Counted from the first letter of the stretch, positions 30,290 through 44,431 are shown. The stretch is 64,000 nucleotides of DNA from Haemophilus influenzae (GCF_001457655.1 NZ_LN831035.1:930001-994000); one strand, 5' to 3'. Notes: generated by a model from the sequence alone, not told the origin. Made by a program: numbers and translations.

Positions 30290-32425
30290 ATGAAACAATT
30301 ATTTGCAACGACTTCTCGTGGCTTTGAAGAATTATTAAAAGTTGAACTCACTGAACTTGGTGCGCAAGAGGCAAAAGTGGTTCAAGGTGGCGTTCATTAT
30401 CAAGCAGATGACGAAACTTTATACCGCACTTTACTTTGGTCACGCCTTGCTTCACGCATTTTATTTCCTTTGATTGAAACTAAAATTTACAGTGATTTGG
30501 ATCTTTATGCGGCTGTTTCAGGCTTTAATTGGTTAGGGCTATTTGATGAAAGAGTTACATTCTTTGTCGATTTTAATGGAACCAACCAAGAAATTCGTCA
30601 TACTCAATTTGGTGCGATGCGCGTTAAAGATGGAATTGTCGATTACTTTGAACGTCAAGGTAAAGCTCGTCCCGATGTAGATAAAATTCAGCCGGACGTG
30701 CGTATCCATGCTTATTTGAATCGTGAAAATTTAGTGATTTCTTTAGATTTAAGTGGGGAAGCATTACATTTACGAGGCTATCGTGAAGATGCAGGTCAAG
30801 CTCCTTTACGTGAAACTCTAGCTGCGGCAATTGTTCTGCGTTCAGGTTGGCAAGTGGGTTCTCCATTAGTAGATCCAATGTGTGGCTCTGGCACGCTTTT
30901 AATTGAGGCGGCACAAATGGAAGCCAAAATTGCACCGCAACTTTATCGTTTACATTGGGGATTTGATTTTTGGAAAGCGCATAATCAATCGGCTTGGGAA
31001 AAAGTAAAAAATGAAGCGATTGAATTAGCAGAAGAAAAACAACGTGAAATTCAACCGCACTTTTATGGATTTGACCTCGATCACCGCGTATTAAAAAAGG
31101 CGCAAAAGAATGCACAAAATGCAGGTGTTTCACATTTAATTAAATGGCAGCAAGGTGATGTTGCAGCGTTGAAAAATCCTCGTTTAAATGAAGTCGGTAC
31201 GGTTATCTGTAATCCACCTTATGGGGAACGCTTAGGCACAACCCCAGCATTGATCGCGCTCTATTCTGTATTTGGGCAAAGACTTAAAAAAGAATTTTGT
31301 GGTTGGAATGTTTCTGTTTTTAGTAGCGAATCCACATTACTTGATTGTTTGAGAATGCGTGCCAGCCGACAGTTTAAAGCCAAAAATGGCCCATTAGATT
31401 GTGTGCAGAAGAATTATCAAGTTTCAGAACGAAAATCTGACGAAATTACCGCTGAAAATGAACTAGAATTTAACCGCACTTCGGAGGTTGCAACCGATTT
31501 TGCTAATCGATTACAAAAAAATATTAAGAAAATTAGTAAATGGGCAAAGCAACAAGGATTAGACGCTTATCGTTTATATGATGCCGATTTGCCAGAATAT
31601 AATTTAGCCGTTGATCGTTATGCAGATTACATTGTTGTGCAAGAATATGCAGCACCGAAAAATATTGATGAAAATAAAGCGCGTCAGCGTTTGTTAGATG
31701 CGGTTACTGCAACTTTGCACGTTACAGGTGTAGAAACGAATAAGTTGATCCTCAAAGTTCGTCAGAAACAAAAAGGTACTAACCAATATGAGAAATTAGC
31801 CAATAAAGGCGAATACTTTTATGTGAATGAATATGGCGCGCAGCTTTGGGTAAATTTGACAGATTATTTAGACACGGGCTTATTTTTAGATCACCGTTTA
31901 ACAAGAAAAATGATTGGAGCGTTGGCAAAAGGTAAAGATTTCTTAAATTTATTTGCTTATACTGGTTCTGCAACTGTTCATGCGGCACTTGGTGGCGCTA
32001 AATCGACAACGACCGTTGATATGTCCAATACTTATCTTAATTGGGCGGAGCAAAATCTTATTTTGAATGATATTGAAGGTAAACAACATAAATTAATTCA
32101 AGCAGATTGCCTTCAATGGTTAGAAAAATGTGATCGTCAATTTGATTTGATATTTGTGGATCCACCGACGTTTTCAAATTCTAAACGTATGGAAGACAGT
32201 TGGGATGTGCAACGAGATCATGTGAAATTAATGCGCAATCTAAAACGAGTTTTGTCGAATAATGGCACAATTGTTTTCTCGAATAATAAACGTGGATTCA
32301 AAATGAATTTAGTTGCGTTGGAAGAATTAGGTTTAAGTGCGGTAGAAATTTCGCATAAAACCTTACCGTTAGATTTTGAACGTAATAAACAAATTCATAA
32401 TTGTTGGATGATTCAACATATATAA
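30290..32425 (+). CDS. rlmL: Bifunctional 23S rRNA methyltransferase RlmKL
   Basis: A 711-residue fusion enzyme that makes m2G2445 (RlmL half) and m7G2069 (RlmK half) in 23S rRNA. The N-terminal THUMP domain (about residues 45-155) precedes the RlmL SAM domain with [14 protein letters not shown] (about 197) and catalytic NPPYGERL (about 308). The C-terminal RlmK domain has [18 protein letters not shown] (about 548) and [11 protein letters not shown] (about 624). Length agrees with E. coli RlmL (702). It stands alone between the fMet tRNA and the stable RNA operon. Confidence 0.96.
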   Translation: MKQLFATTSRGFEELLKVELTELGAQEAKVVQGGVHYQADDETLYRTLLWSRLASRILFPLIETKIYSDLDLYAAVSGFNWLGLFDERVTFFVDFNGTNQEIRHTQFGAMRVKDGIVDYFERQGKARPDVDKIQPDVRIHAYLNRENLVISLDLSGEALHLRGYREDAGQAPLRETLAAAIVLRSGWQVGSPLVDPMCGSGTLLIEAAQMEAKIAPQLYRLHWGFDFWKAHNQSAWEKVKNEAIELAEEKQREIQPHFYGFDLDHRVLKKAQKNAQNAGVSHLIKWQQGDVAALKNPRLNEVGTVICNPPYGERLGTTPALIALYSVFGQRLKKEFCGWNVSVFSSESTLLDCLRMRASRQFKAKNGPLDCVQKNYQVSERKSDEITAENELEFNRTSEVATDFANRLQKNIKKISKWAKQQGLDAYRLYDADLPEYNLAVDRYADYIVVQEYAAPKNIDENKARQRLLDAVTATLHVTGVETNKLILKVRQKQKGTNQYEKLANKGEYFYVNEYGAQLWVNLTDYLDTGLFLDHRLTRKMIGALAKGKDFLNLFAYTGSATVHAALGGAKSTTTVDMSNTYLNWAEQNLILNDIEGKQHKLIQADCLQWLEKCDRQFDLIFVDPPTFSNSKRMEDSWDVQRDHVKLMRNLKRVLSNNGTIVFSNNKRGFKMNLVALEELGLSAVEISHKTLPLDFERNKQIHNCWMIQHI

Positions 32426-32520
32426 TGATTTGCCAAGTTGTAAAAATAGTCGAAAAAATAGTGAATTTTAAACAAACTGAATAAAAAACTATCGCTCAAA
32501 CATTTTTTTTCAAAAAGTGC

Positions 32521-32549
32521 TAGACAAGGTTTTATGAAATCATTAATAT
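32521..32549 (+). promoter_or_regulatory. Promoter of the tRNA-rRNA operon
   Basis: TAGACA, a 17-bp spacer and TAATAT are followed by the GC-rich discriminator ACGCCCCCGC, typical of stringently controlled stable RNA promoters. It is 28 bp before tRNA-Arg. Confidence 0.75.
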
Positions 32550-32576
32550 ACGCCCCCGCAACGACGACGCAGTAAC

Positions 32577-32653
<77 letters not shown>

Positions 32654-32678
32654 GGTCAGTGCAATAACAACTTTTAAT

Positions 32679-32755
32679 GGTGGCTATAGCTCAGTTGGTA
32701 GAGCCCTGGATTGTGATTCCAGTTGTCGTGGGTTCGAATCCCATTAGCCACCCCA
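32679..32755 (+). tRNA. tRNA-His (GTG)
   Basis: 77 nt including the extra 5' G of tRNA-His; anticodon GTG; encoded CCA. Confidence 0.96.
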
Positions 32756-32776
32756 TCTTATCTTTATAAGATCTGA

Positions 32777-32853
32777 CGGCGAGTAGCGCAGCTTGGTAGC
32801 GCAACTGGTTTGGGACCAGTGGGTCGTAGGTTCAAATCCTATCTCGCCGACCA
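32777..32853 (+). tRNA. tRNA-Pro (TGG)
   Basis: 77 nt, anticodon TGG, encoded CCA. No terminator separates it from the rRNA leader. Confidence 0.96.
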
Positions 32854-32861
32854 CTTTATTT

Positions 32862-32874
32862 TGCTCTTTAACAA
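32862..32874 (+). promoter_or_regulatory. boxA antitermination site in the rrn leader
   Basis: TGCTCTTTAACAA is identical to the E. coli rrn boxA, where the Nus complex loads. It begins nine bases after tRNA-Pro, so the tRNAs are inside the rRNA transcription unit. A second boxA-like TGTTCTTTAAAAA lies at 34809-34821 in the 16S-23S spacer. Confidence 0.85.
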
Positions 32875-33031
32875 TATATCAGACAATCTGTGTGGGCACT
32901 TGTTGATTGACTTGTTTTAAAACTATTTTTAATTTTGAAGTCTTAATAGGTGCTTAACTGAAAATTCATCATTACTTTTTTAAGTAGTGTTTCTATTTAT
33001 AGCTAAGTAGTTTATTGAGCGATTGAACTTG

Positions 33032-34570
<1,539 letters not shown>

Positions 34571-34701
34571 CTGAAGACGAGAGACAGCGAGTGCTCACAC
34601 AGATTGGCTGATAGTTGTAGACAAGATTAAAAACGAAGCGAAAGCAACGTTGAAAAATAAACGTTAAAAGATAAAAAGAAAATAGAGTATCTTTAATTGA
34701 T

Positions 34702-34777
34702 GTCCCCATCGTCTAGAGGCCTAGGACATCGCCCTTTCACGGCGGTAACCGGGGTTCGAATCCCCGTGGGGACGCCA
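34702..34777 (+). tRNA. tRNA-Glu (TTC) in the rRNA spacer
   Basis: 76 nt, anticodon TTC, encoded CCA, between 16S and 23S. This is the single-tRNA spacer class. Confidence 0.97.
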
Positions 34778-35587
34778 ATTAAAGATAACTTTATTAGATT
34801 GTCTTACTGTTCTTTAAAAAATTGGAAACAAGCTGAAAACAAGAGATTTTCGAGAGAAAGTCTGAGTAGGCAAGACAGGAAAGTGAAAGAGAGAACTGAA
34901 AAGGAAACTCTAAAAACAAACCTGTTTTGTAAAAAAATCTTGATTGAACAAAAGCAATCAAGTGTTTAGTTGAATAAAAATACGCATCAAATTGACCGCA
35001 CTTTGAAGTGAAAACGTAAAGTGATTGAAAACATTTGAGGTTGTATAGTTAAGTGACTAAGCGTACAAGGTGGATGCCTTGGCAATCAGAGGCGAAGAAG
35101 GACGTGCTAATCTGCGAAAAGCTTGGATGAGTCGATAAGAGGCGTTTAATCCAAGATATCCGAATGGGGAAACCCAGTAGATGAAGAATCTACTATCAAC
35201 AAGTGAATTCATAGCTTGTTGAGGCAAACCGGGAGAACTGAAACATCTAAGTACCCCGAGGAAAAGAAATCAACCGAGATTTCGTCAGTAGCGGCGAGCG
35301 AAAGCGAAAGAGCCAGTAAGTGATAGCAGTATAGTGAGGAGAATGTGTTGGGAAGCACAATCAAAGAGGGTGATAATCCCGTATCTAAAAACCATATTGT
35401 GGTACTAAGCTAACGAGAAGTAGGGCGGGACACGTGATATCCTGTTTGAAGAAGGGGGGCCCATCCTCCAAGGCTAAATACTCCTGATTGACCGATAGTG
35501 AACCAGTACTGTGAAGGAAAGGCGAAAAGAACCCCGGTGAGGGGAGTGAAATAGAACCTGAAACCTTGTACGTACAAGCAGTGGGAG

Positions 35588-35701
35588 CCCCATCACTTAA
35601 TCCGATTGGAAGGTGATGAAAAGCAACCGCACTTAAACAATGGTAAGAGGAGCGAAGCGAGTCAAACCACCCAAAAGAAGCAGTGGGATTAAGTGATGGG
35701 G
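35588..35701 (+). other. 23S rRNA intervening sequence, helix 25
   Basis: A 16-bp perfect stem (CCCCATCACTTAATCC at 35588-35603 with its complement at 35686-35701) encloses about 82 nt. It replaces the short helix 25 tip found in E. coli between AGTGGGAG and GTGACTGCG. Such stems are cut by RNase III. An uptake signal core ACCGCACTT lies inside (35626-35634). Confidence 0.9.
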
Positions 35702-36121
35702 TGACTGCGTACCTTTTGTATAATGGGTCAGCGACTTATATTTTGTAGCGAGGTTAACCGAATAGGGGAGCCGAAGGGAAACCGAGTCTTAACTGGGCGA
35801 ATAGTTGCAAGGTATAGACCCGAAACCCGGTGATCTAGCCATGGGCAGGTTGAAGGTTGGGTAACACTAACTGGAGGACCGAACCGACTAATGTTGAAAA
35901 ATTAGCGGATGACTTGTGGCTGGGGGTGAAAGGCCAATCAAACCGGGAGATAGCTGGTTCTCCCCGAAATCTATTTAGGTAGAGCCTTGAGGTGACACCT
36001 TTGGGGGTAGAGCACTGTTTCGGCTAGGGGTCCATCCCGGATTACCAACCCGATGCAAACTACGAATACCAAAGAGTGATACTCAGGAGACACACGGCGG
36101 GTGCTAACGTCCGTCGTGGAG

Positions 36122-36154
<33 letters not shown>

Positions 36155-36201
36155 CAAGTCTATATTAAGTGGGAAACGAAGTGGGAAGGCTTAGACAGCT
36201 A

Positions 36202-36233
<32 letters not shown>

Positions 36234-36314
36234 GAAAGCGTAATAGCTCACTAGTCGAGTCGGCCTGCGCGGAAGATGTAACGGGGCTGAAATATAGCAC
36301 CGAAGCTGCGGCAT

Positions 36315-36443
36315 CAGGCGTATCACTAATACGCCTTACGATTAACAACATGGAATGGCGCGAAGCGACATGAAAGGTTGTTCAAGCAACCCGAACGTTG
36401 AGTCGGGGTATTTTTGAAGTAAGGATTATTAGTGATACGCCTG
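36315..36443 (+). other. 23S rRNA intervening sequence, helix 45
   Basis: A 16-bp perfect stem (CAGGCGTATCACTAAT at 36315-36330 with its complement at 36428-36443) encloses about 97 nt with a further internal hairpin. It is placed in helix 45, between AAGCTGCGGCA and TTGGGTAGGGGAGCG. Helix 45 insertions are known in several Haemophilus strains. Confidence 0.92.
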
Positions 36444-37158
36444 TTGGGTAGGGGAGCGTTGTGTAAGCGGAAGAAGGTTCATCGAGAGGTGGGCTGGACG
36501 TATCACAAGTGCGAATGCTGACATAAGTAACGATAAAACGGGTGAAAAACCCGTTCGCCGGAAGACCAAGGGTTCCTGTCCAACGTTAATCGGGGCAGGG
36601 TGAGTCGGCTCCTAAGGCGAGGCTGAAAAGCGTAGTCGATGGGAAACAGGTTAATATTCCTGTACTTGGTAAAGCTGCGATGTGGGGACGGAGTAGGTTA
36701 GGTTATCGCACTGTTGGATATGTGCGTTTAAGTTGGTAGGTGGGAAGTTTAGGCAAATCCGGACTTCCTTAACACAGAGAGATGATGACGAGGCTCTACG
36801 GAGCTGAAGTAACTGATACCACACTTCCAGGAAAAGCCACTAAGCGAAAGGCTTTACTAAACCGTACTGAAAACCGACACAGGTGGTCAGGTAGAGAATA
36901 CTCAGGCGCTTGAGAGAACTCGGGTGAAGGAACTAGGCAAAATAGCACCGTAACTTCGGGAGAAGGTGCGCCGGCGTAGATTGTAGTCCCTAGCGGGCGA
37001 AGGTTGAACCGGTCGAAGATACCAGCTGGCTGCAACTGTTTATTAAAAACACAGCACTCTGCAAACACGAAAGTGGACGTATAGGGTGTGATGCCTGCCC
37101 GGTGCTGGAAGGTTAATTGATGGTGTCATCGCAAGAGAAGCACCTGATCGAAGCCCCA

Positions 37159-37240
<82 letters not shown>

Positions 37241-37612
37241 TGATGGCCAGGCTGTCTCCACCCGAGACTCAGTGAAATTGAAATCGCCGTGAAGATGCGG
37301 TGTACCCGCGGCTAGACGGAAAGACCCCGTGAACCTTTACTATAGCTTGACACTGAACATTGAATTTTGATGTGTAGGATAGGTGGGAGCCTTTGAAGCA
37401 GTGACGCCAGTCATTGTGGAGGCGACCTTGAAATACCACCCTTTAACGTTTGATGTTCTAACGAAGATGACGAAACGTGGTCTCGGACAGTGTCTGGTGG
37501 GTAGTTTGACTGGGGCGGTCTCCTCCCAAAGCGTAACGGAGGAGCACGAAGGTTTGCTAATCACGGTCGGACATCGTGAGGTTAGTGCAATGGTATAAGC
37601 AAGCTTAACTGC

Positions 37613-37665
<53 letters not shown>

Positions 37666-37666
37666 T

Positions 37667-37722
<56 letters not shown>

Positions 37723-37751
37723 ACCGCCCAAGAGTTCATATCGACGGCGGT

Positions 37752-37794
<43 letters not shown>

Positions 37795-37795
37795 T

Positions 37796-37829
<34 letters not shown>

Positions 37830-38405
37830 TGGTACGCGAGCTGGGTTTAGAACGTCGTGAGACAGTTCGGTCCCTATCTGCCGTGGGCGTTGGATGATTG
37901 ATTGGGGCTGCTCCTAGTACGAGAGGACCGGAGTGGACGCATCACTGGTGTTCCAGTTGTCTCGCCAGAGGCATTGCTGGGTAGCTAAATGCGGAAGAGA
38001 TAAGTGCTGAAAGCATCTAAGCACGAAACTTGCCAAGAGATGAGTCATCCCTGACTTTAAGTCAGTAAGGGTTGTTGTAGACTACGACGTAGATAGGTCA
38101 GGTGTGTAAGTGTAGTGATACATTGAGCTAACAGATACTAATTGCCCGAGAGGCTTAACTATACAACGCTCAAGTGTTTTTGGGAGCTAAGTGAAGTAAG
38201 AGATGAAAAGCGAAGCAAATAAAAGTAGAGCGGAAACCGAAGTAAAAGACTAAACAAAGAAAAGTAAATATAGAAGACTTAATAGAGAGAAAATTGAGTT
38301 CAGCTTGTGACCAATAAGAACGAGTGAAAGGTAGAGGAAAGACTGAGTAACGAGAGATAAAAGAGACGAGAGATAAAAGAGAAAAGACGAGTTATCAAAG
38401 AATTA

Positions 38406-38522
38406 TCCCGGCGGCGATAGTGCGGTGGAACCACCTGAGACCATACCGAACTCAGAAGTGAAACGCTGTAATGCCGATGGTAGTGTGGGGTTTCCCCATG
38501 TGAGAGTAGGGCACCGCCGGGT
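38406..38522 (+). rRNA. 5S ribosomal RNA
   Basis: About 117 nt. The ends CCCGGCGGC and GCCGGG pair, and the conserved CCGAACTCAGAAGTGAAAC is present. Exact ends are uncertain by a few bases. The 23S-5S spacer is long (about 240 bp) and holds short GAGAGATAAAAGA repeats (38350-38395). Confidence 0.95.
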
Positions 38523-38621
38523 TACCAAATAAAAATCTAAATATAAATCTATCTAAGACAGATAAAATTAAATTAAGTAAAAACAGAATTAAAATTAAAA
38601 AAATTAGATAAAGAAAAAATA

Positions 38622-38657
38622 ACCCCAGTTGAAAAACTAGGGTTTTTGTTTTTTCCT
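38622..38657 (+). terminator. Terminator of the rRNA operon
   Basis: AACCCCAGTT / AACTAGGGTT stem (one mismatch) with TTTTTGTTTTTT tail, about 100 bp after 5S. Confidence 0.85.
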
Positions 38658-39439
38658 AAAAATCAGAATATTTGAATTCTTTGTAAGGTTGTTGTATTGC
38701 TGTAAAAAATTTCTCTAGATTAACCATACTTTGATAGATAAATGTAATTATTCCTAAATCTATAAATATATTCTAATATTTTTAAAGTAATTAATAACCT
38801 ATATGTATTTTGTTCGTACTCTTTACTATTTAGGACATTGCTATAAATTTATAACAGGATACATTGTAATTATGTTATAAAGGTACATTGCTTTTATATG
38901 AAAAGTTATATCAAATTATTAATAACTTGTTACATAATACTGGAGCTTTAACTTTCTTCTTAATAGTTTATTCTAATGATATTCTTATATTAGAAAAGTT
39001 AGTAAGACATAAGGTGTCGTTTTGAATAGTGATATTTGTGAAAACTAATGATATTAATCGGAAAGAAAGAAAAACAAGAATAAATATGCGTTGGCTTTGT
39101 TGTTAGACTAGACATTAAATTATATTTAAATTTTTAGGTGAGTTTAGTTTCTATTATGAATAGTAATAGGGTAAAGATAAAATATAATTTTAATACTCAT
39201 CTATAATTTCAGATATTGTATTTATTTTGGATTTATTATTTAAATTTGCTCTTCAAAGAATACTAAAATTAGTATAGGGGATTATACCTATTATCTCTAC
39301 ATTCTTTAATGATGTATTTATCTTAATATATCTCCTATATTAAGATAAATTTTCTGTAAATTTTTTTCAAAAAAGTATATTTATGATTAATCTTGTATAA
39401 TGGACATTATAGTTAGGTTTTGCTTAATTATAGTTATGA
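38658..39439. other. Gene-free AT-rich interval
   Basis: No frame of more than a few dozen codons looks coding on either strand. The one structured element is a 14-bp perfect inverted repeat, TTTATCTTAATATA / TATATTAAGATAAA, with a five-base loop at 39317-39349. It has no USS cores that I noticed. It may be decayed sequence between the rRNA operon and the receptor gene. Confidence 0.6.
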
Positions 39440-39469
39440 TAAAGCCCGATTAGATTCAATCGGGCTATT
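39440..39469 (-). terminator. Terminator of the TonB receptor gene
   Basis: AGCCCGATT / AATCGGGCT nine-bp stem with T-rich tail on the minus strand. Confidence 0.8.
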
Positions 39470-39473
39470 TATT

Positions 39474-41711
39474 CTAAAATTTCTGAGATAGGCTAAATTT
39501 GATATTTCTACCTGTTCCAGAAGCCAATTCGCCTAGATAAGGGTTGTATGCTCGATTGAATAAATTATCCACTGTAATCTTAATATTCATACCTTTAATT
39601 TTTGCAGGGCTCCAAGAAAGGAATAGGTTATGTAGGCTATATCCTCTTGAAGCTGGCAATGACCAATATTTTGCTTCAGGGTCACCAGATAATGGTGATC
39701 GATCTTGTCTTCTTACAAACTCAGCACGCCAGCCAGCTGTAAAATTATATTTGGGAATATTAAAACCTAAAGCAGTAGTTGCTTTTCTAGGGGGTATTTC
39801 TGCAATCCATGTTGAGGTTTTACCCCATGGGTTTCTTGGTGAGGTGTCACGTTTTCCTTTTACATAAGAATATGTTATCTCACCAAATAAATAAGTAGAT
39901 TGGTAATAAGCTTCTAACTCTGCACCTTGAATAACATAACCTGGCAAATTACGATAATTTCCAATGATTTTAGGACAAACATGATTGGTATCTGCAGCAT
40001 TGCCTACACAATTAACTCCTCTGGTTTTAAATATTTCATTCTTGCCGCGATTGTAAAAATAAGTAGTTCTAAATTGAAAAACATCATTTTCCTGAAATAG
40101 ATGATTGAGAGTAATAATTCCACCCACTCTCGTTTGATTAATCATTTCTTTTTCTAAATTTAAAGAGGTTGCTGTTACAGGCCCAGAAGATTGCTTATAT
40201 TGCGTCTCATATTGTTCATCAATAACAGGTGCACGCCAAGTTCTACTAAAATTTGTAAATAAACTTAAATAATGGTTTACATCATACTTAAGACCTAAAT
40301 AATAAGACCAGCCATTATAATTTTTCTGACTATAATTCTGCCCCACAGATATATCATTATATTGTGGTGCAAAATTTTTCTGCCCTATATTATTGATATG
40401 GTCATAACGCACTCCTGTGCTAAAAATTATATTCTTCCATGTTATTTGATCTTGTAAATAAAGTGCCTGTGTATATTGACGTCCAGAAGGCATATAATAA
40501 GGTTGAAAATAGCCATAATTATAGTCCTCTTTTTTCACTTTACTTTTATCGTACATTAAAGTATTTCTTGTGTTTTTTAACCATTGCAAACCAAATAGTA
40601 GTTCATGCCGAGTACTTTTGATATTAAAAGTACTTGTGTTATTTATATCAAAAGTAAGATCTGAATAAGTTATCCAGCTTTGATTACCGAGTGTACCCAG
40701 AAATACAGGAGGGGCTTTTTCGGGGCGAGTATCATTTTGTGTGGTTTTACTGTAGCTGAACTGAGTAGATAAGTTAATCCATGGGTTATTTTCAGGTAGA
40801 TAGTTGTATTTTAATGTGTAATTTTTATCTTTTTGATCTCGATAAACCAGTTTACGTTTCCAAGCAATATCAGCACCATAACGCATTATATCACCCGAAC
40901 TTGGTTTAGGTAGGATATCTCTTTTTGCTGCGAAAGGCTCCCAGCCTTTATGAATACCATAAACACTCGATAATGTGAGTAAATGCTCGGGTGAAATTTG
41001 CCAATTTACTTTTATTAATCCGGTTTTTTGATTATTTTTTGAAAAAAGAATTTTGCTATTATCGGGTCTTTTATAATCGCCAGCATTTCTTACAGAACCA
41101 AATAATAATAAATCAATATTTTTTTGTTCATTTTGTAAAACTAGTGCAGTACTATAAGTTTTTTGGTTATTATTGCTATTATTTCCATACTTTAAAAAAC
41201 CACCTATTTTCTGGTTTTCTTGCAAGAAATCCCTAGCAGCCTTAGTTTCAAATTTTACTGTTCCAGCAAAACCACCATTACCATATTGAGGAGAATAATT
41301 TCCTTTGTCTACTGTTACTCTTCTTAATAATTCAGGCTCAATAAAAATAGAACCCTGTTGGTATTTTTCAAAACTTTTTGTAGCCCCATCTAACTGCACT
41401 CTAACATCTTCAGCGTCACCCATTCCATTAATATTTAATGTTTGCCCACCAGGACGAAATCCGCCAGCCATATTCACACCTGGTAAGATATTAATTAAGT
41501 TTGCTGCATTATCAGCTTGTTGTTGTTCGATATTTTTCTGTTTTAATACTGAACGACCAGGTAGTTTATTACTATCATCATTAGTGTTCACAATAATAGG
41601 TAATAACTCCTCTCTATTAGAATTAGAAGAATTTTGTTTTGCGGTTACATTTAGTTGAATACCTACAAGGGTAACTAATAAAAAGATACGTTTATTAATT
41701 AAAATATTCAT
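39474..41711 (-). CDS. hup: TonB-dependent outer membrane receptor, Hup-like haem utilisation protein
   Basis: A 745-residue receptor with signal peptide (MNILINKRIFLLVTLVGIQLNVTA). The plug domain (about residues 35-155) has VRVQLDGATKSF and VTVDKGNYSPQYGNGGFAGTVKFETK. The 22-strand barrel includes LSLFTNFSRTWRAPVIDEQYE and ends LSLSQKF-like with terminal Phe (KFSLSQKF). DNLFNRAYNPYLGE is the usual C-terminal TonB receptor signature. It probably imports haem. The symbol rests on position, since hup lies near gst and serS in H. influenzae as I remember it. A Fur-like box precedes it. Codons are more AT-rich than in the neighbours. Reading frame is intact with no CCAA-type phase-variable repeat. 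Confidence 0.8.
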   Translation of the reverse strand: MNILINKRIFLLVTLVGIQLNVTAKQNSSNSNREELLPIIVNTNDDSNKLPGRSVLKQKNIEQQQADNAANLINILPGVNMAGGFRPGGQTLNINGMGDAEDVRVQLDGATKSFEKYQQGSIFIEPELLRRVTVDKGNYSPQYGNGGFAGTVKFETKAARDFLQENQKIGGFLKYGNNSNNNQKTYSTALVLQNEQKNIDLLLFGSVRNAGDYKRPDNSKILFSKNNQKTGLIKVNWQISPEHLLTLSSVYGIHKGWEPFAAKRDILPKPSSGDIMRYGADIAWKRKLVYRDQKDKNYTLKYNYLPENNPWINLSTQFSYSKTTQNDTRPEKAPPVFLGTLGNQSWITYSDLTFDINNTSTFNIKSTRHELLFGLQWLKNTRNTLMYDKSKVKKEDYNYGYFQPYYMPSGRQYTQALYLQDQITWKNIIFSTGVRYDHINNIGQKNFAPQYNDISVGQNYSQKNYNGWSYYLGLKYDVNHYLSLFTNFSRTWRAPVIDEQYETQYKQSSGPVTATSLNLEKEMINQTRVGGIITLNHLFQENDVFQFRTTYFYNRGKNEIFKTRGVNCVGNAADTNHVCPKIIGNYRNLPGYVIQGAELEAYYQSTYLFGEITYSYVKGKRDTSPRNPWGKTSTWIAEIPPRKATTALGFNIPKYNFTAGWRAEFVRRQDRSPLSGDPEAKYWSLPASRGYSLHNLFLSWSPAKIKGMNIKITVDNLFNRAYNPYLGELASGTGRNIKFSLSQKF

Positions 41712-41728
41712 ATATACCCTTAAATCTT

Positions 41729-41749
41729 AATGATAATTATTTATATTTA
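41729..41749. promoter_or_regulatory. Candidate Fur box upstream of the TonB receptor
   Basis: AATGATAATTATTTATATT resembles the Fur consensus GATAATGATAATCATTATC, with a good left half TGATAAT and a weaker right half, 18 bp upstream of the start. Confidence 0.5.
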
Positions 41750-41763
41750 TTCTAAGTTTAACG

Positions 41764-42060
41764 ATGATAAAAGCAAGATATTTTTACTTATATAAATTAA
41801 TTGTAAGATGCAGATTTTTTATAGCCAAATACAACACTCTTTTCAAACAACAAGTCATCGAATTTTATATTCAAAATGGTAAAAATTATTCACTCATCAG
41901 TAAACATTTTCAACTTGACAGTAGAACATTGCGACATTGGATTAACCAGTTTAATCATAGTAGAATCAATTGGTTAGCTGTGTTGGGTAAGAAGCGAAAT
42001 TACTCACTTAAATTTAAACTTAACGTGATACAAACGGTTAAAAACGGGCAATTTTTGTAG
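41764..42060 (+). pseudogene. IS3-family-like transposase OrfA remnant
   Basis: A 98-codon frame with a helix-turn-helix segment (FKQQVIEFYIQNGKNYSLISKHFQLDSRTLRHWINQF) followed by the beginning of a second similar unit (KRNYSLKFKLNVIQTVKNGQFL). This is the tandem HTH arrangement of IS150/InsJ-type OrfA. It stops early at a TAG, no OrfB follows, and the first about 20 codons look non-homologous. It is probably a fossil insertion sequence. The next gene (gst) begins 11 bp later on the other strand, so the remnant is trimmed at both ends. I saw no clear terminal inverted repeats. Confidence 0.6.
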
Positions 42061-42071
42061 AAACTTCCTGT

Positions 42072-42701
42072 TTATACTTTTAGTTCTTCACTTTTTCTCA
42101 CATTTTCGACAGCTTGATCAGTCTCAACACGTTGCATAAAAGCCGAAAGTTGTGTTAAGTGGCTGAAATCTATACCCACTGCTCGACACCAATTGAGCAT
42201 AATGTAAAGATAGGCATCTGCAACGGAAATATCTTCTCCAAAATAAATGTGACTTTCTAAATGCTCATTTGCGACTGCAAGTTGATCTAAAATTTGCTCT
42301 ACTGCTTGTTGGCGAATAGTGTGTGCAAGTGTTTCGTTATCTTTTGCATAGTTTGGCAAACGGAACAGAGGCACAAATGATTTATGCACATCGGAATTAA
42401 AAAATGCTAACCAGCGAGCTGCTTTGGCTTTATCACGTACGGTTTTGCTACCAAATAATTTTGAATTAGGATAAAGTTCATCTAAATAGTGCAAAATCGC
42501 TTGGTTCTGCGAAAGAACTAAATCGCCATCAACTAATACAGGTACTGCCCCGCGTGGATTCAATGATAAAAATTCAGGTGATTTAATTAACTCACGAGTG
42601 ACAGGTTCAAATTCATAATCAGCATTTTCACGTATTTTTACCCACTCTAATGCCACATGTGGAACAAATGAACACGCACCAATTAAACCATATAATTTCA
42701 T
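42072..42701 (-). CDS. gst: Glutathione S-transferase
   Basis: A 209-residue cytosolic GST with an N-terminal thioredoxin-like domain ([23 protein letters not shown], then [27 protein letters not shown], where the cis-Pro of VPVL and the Ser-Gln pair bind glutathione). A helical C-terminal domain (about 85-209, [21 protein letters not shown]) follows. The CS in GACSFVPH resembles the beta-class Cys10. The physiological substrate is unknown. It has SD AGGAG before the ATG and lies between the transposase remnant and serS. Confidence 0.9.
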   Translation of the reverse strand: MKLYGLIGACSFVPHVALEWVKIRENADYEFEPVTRELIKSPEFLSLNPRGAVPVLVDGDLVLSQNQAILHYLDELYPNSKLFGSKTVRDKAKAARWLAFFNSDVHKSFVPLFRLPNYAKDNETLAHTIRQQAVEQILDQLAVANEHLESHIYFGEDISVADAYLYIMLNWCRAVGIDFSHLTQLSAFMQRVETDQAVENVRKSEELKV

Positions 42702-42984
42702 AAAATACTCCTGTTGGTTTATGATCTATTGATGGAATTATACTGTTTTATACGTGGAATATCTAACTTATTAAAATTGCTTCTTACTATTGTTTAATCG
42801 TAAAGTGAACTAATATTATAACAATTTAGATACTTTGATATGTTTTTTAGAGTAATGCTCTGGATATTGATGTCAATTGAAAGATAAATTTTCTATGTTA
42901 TAGATATAATTTTATAATAGAATAAAGTTCCTAATTGGCTTGAATGCCAAAAAATTTAAAACAGTTATTGTAAGGCTTTGATAA
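42702..42984. other. Gene-free interval between serS and gst
   Basis: About 280 bp of AT-rich sequence with no supported gene. It presumably carries the gst promoter. No clear -35/-10 pair or repeat stood out. Confidence 0.5.
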
Positions 42985-43021
42985 TAAAAAAGCGTGGAAA
43001 TTTTAAAATCCACGCTTTTTT
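42985..43021 (-). terminator. Terminator of serS
   Basis: AAAAAGCGTGGA / TCCACGCTTTTT stem with flanking A and T runs. Confidence 0.88.
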
Positions 43022-43035
43022 ATCTTCTAGAAGGA

Positions 43036-44334
<1,299 letters not shown>

Positions 44335-44431
44335 TTACTTTTTTCGTTGAAATGAAAACAATCTTATTCTAGCGTGCTTTCTTCAAATAAACCAGTTTAA
44401 AAGCCAACGTATAAAAATAAAGAAAAATTGA

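Noticed and set aside
34697..34969. 90-codon frame over tRNA-Glu and the rRNA spacer
   Set aside because: It lies on structural RNA and spacer with no SD or homology-like features.
38341..38395. Short GAGAGATAAAAGA repeats that might be a CRISPR or phase-variation tract
   Set aside because: There are only two to three irregular units in the 23S-5S spacer, with no spacers and no gene affected.
39100..39120. GGCTTTGTTG motif like the end of some insertion sequences
   Set aside because: It is a single short match without an inverted partner or target duplication.
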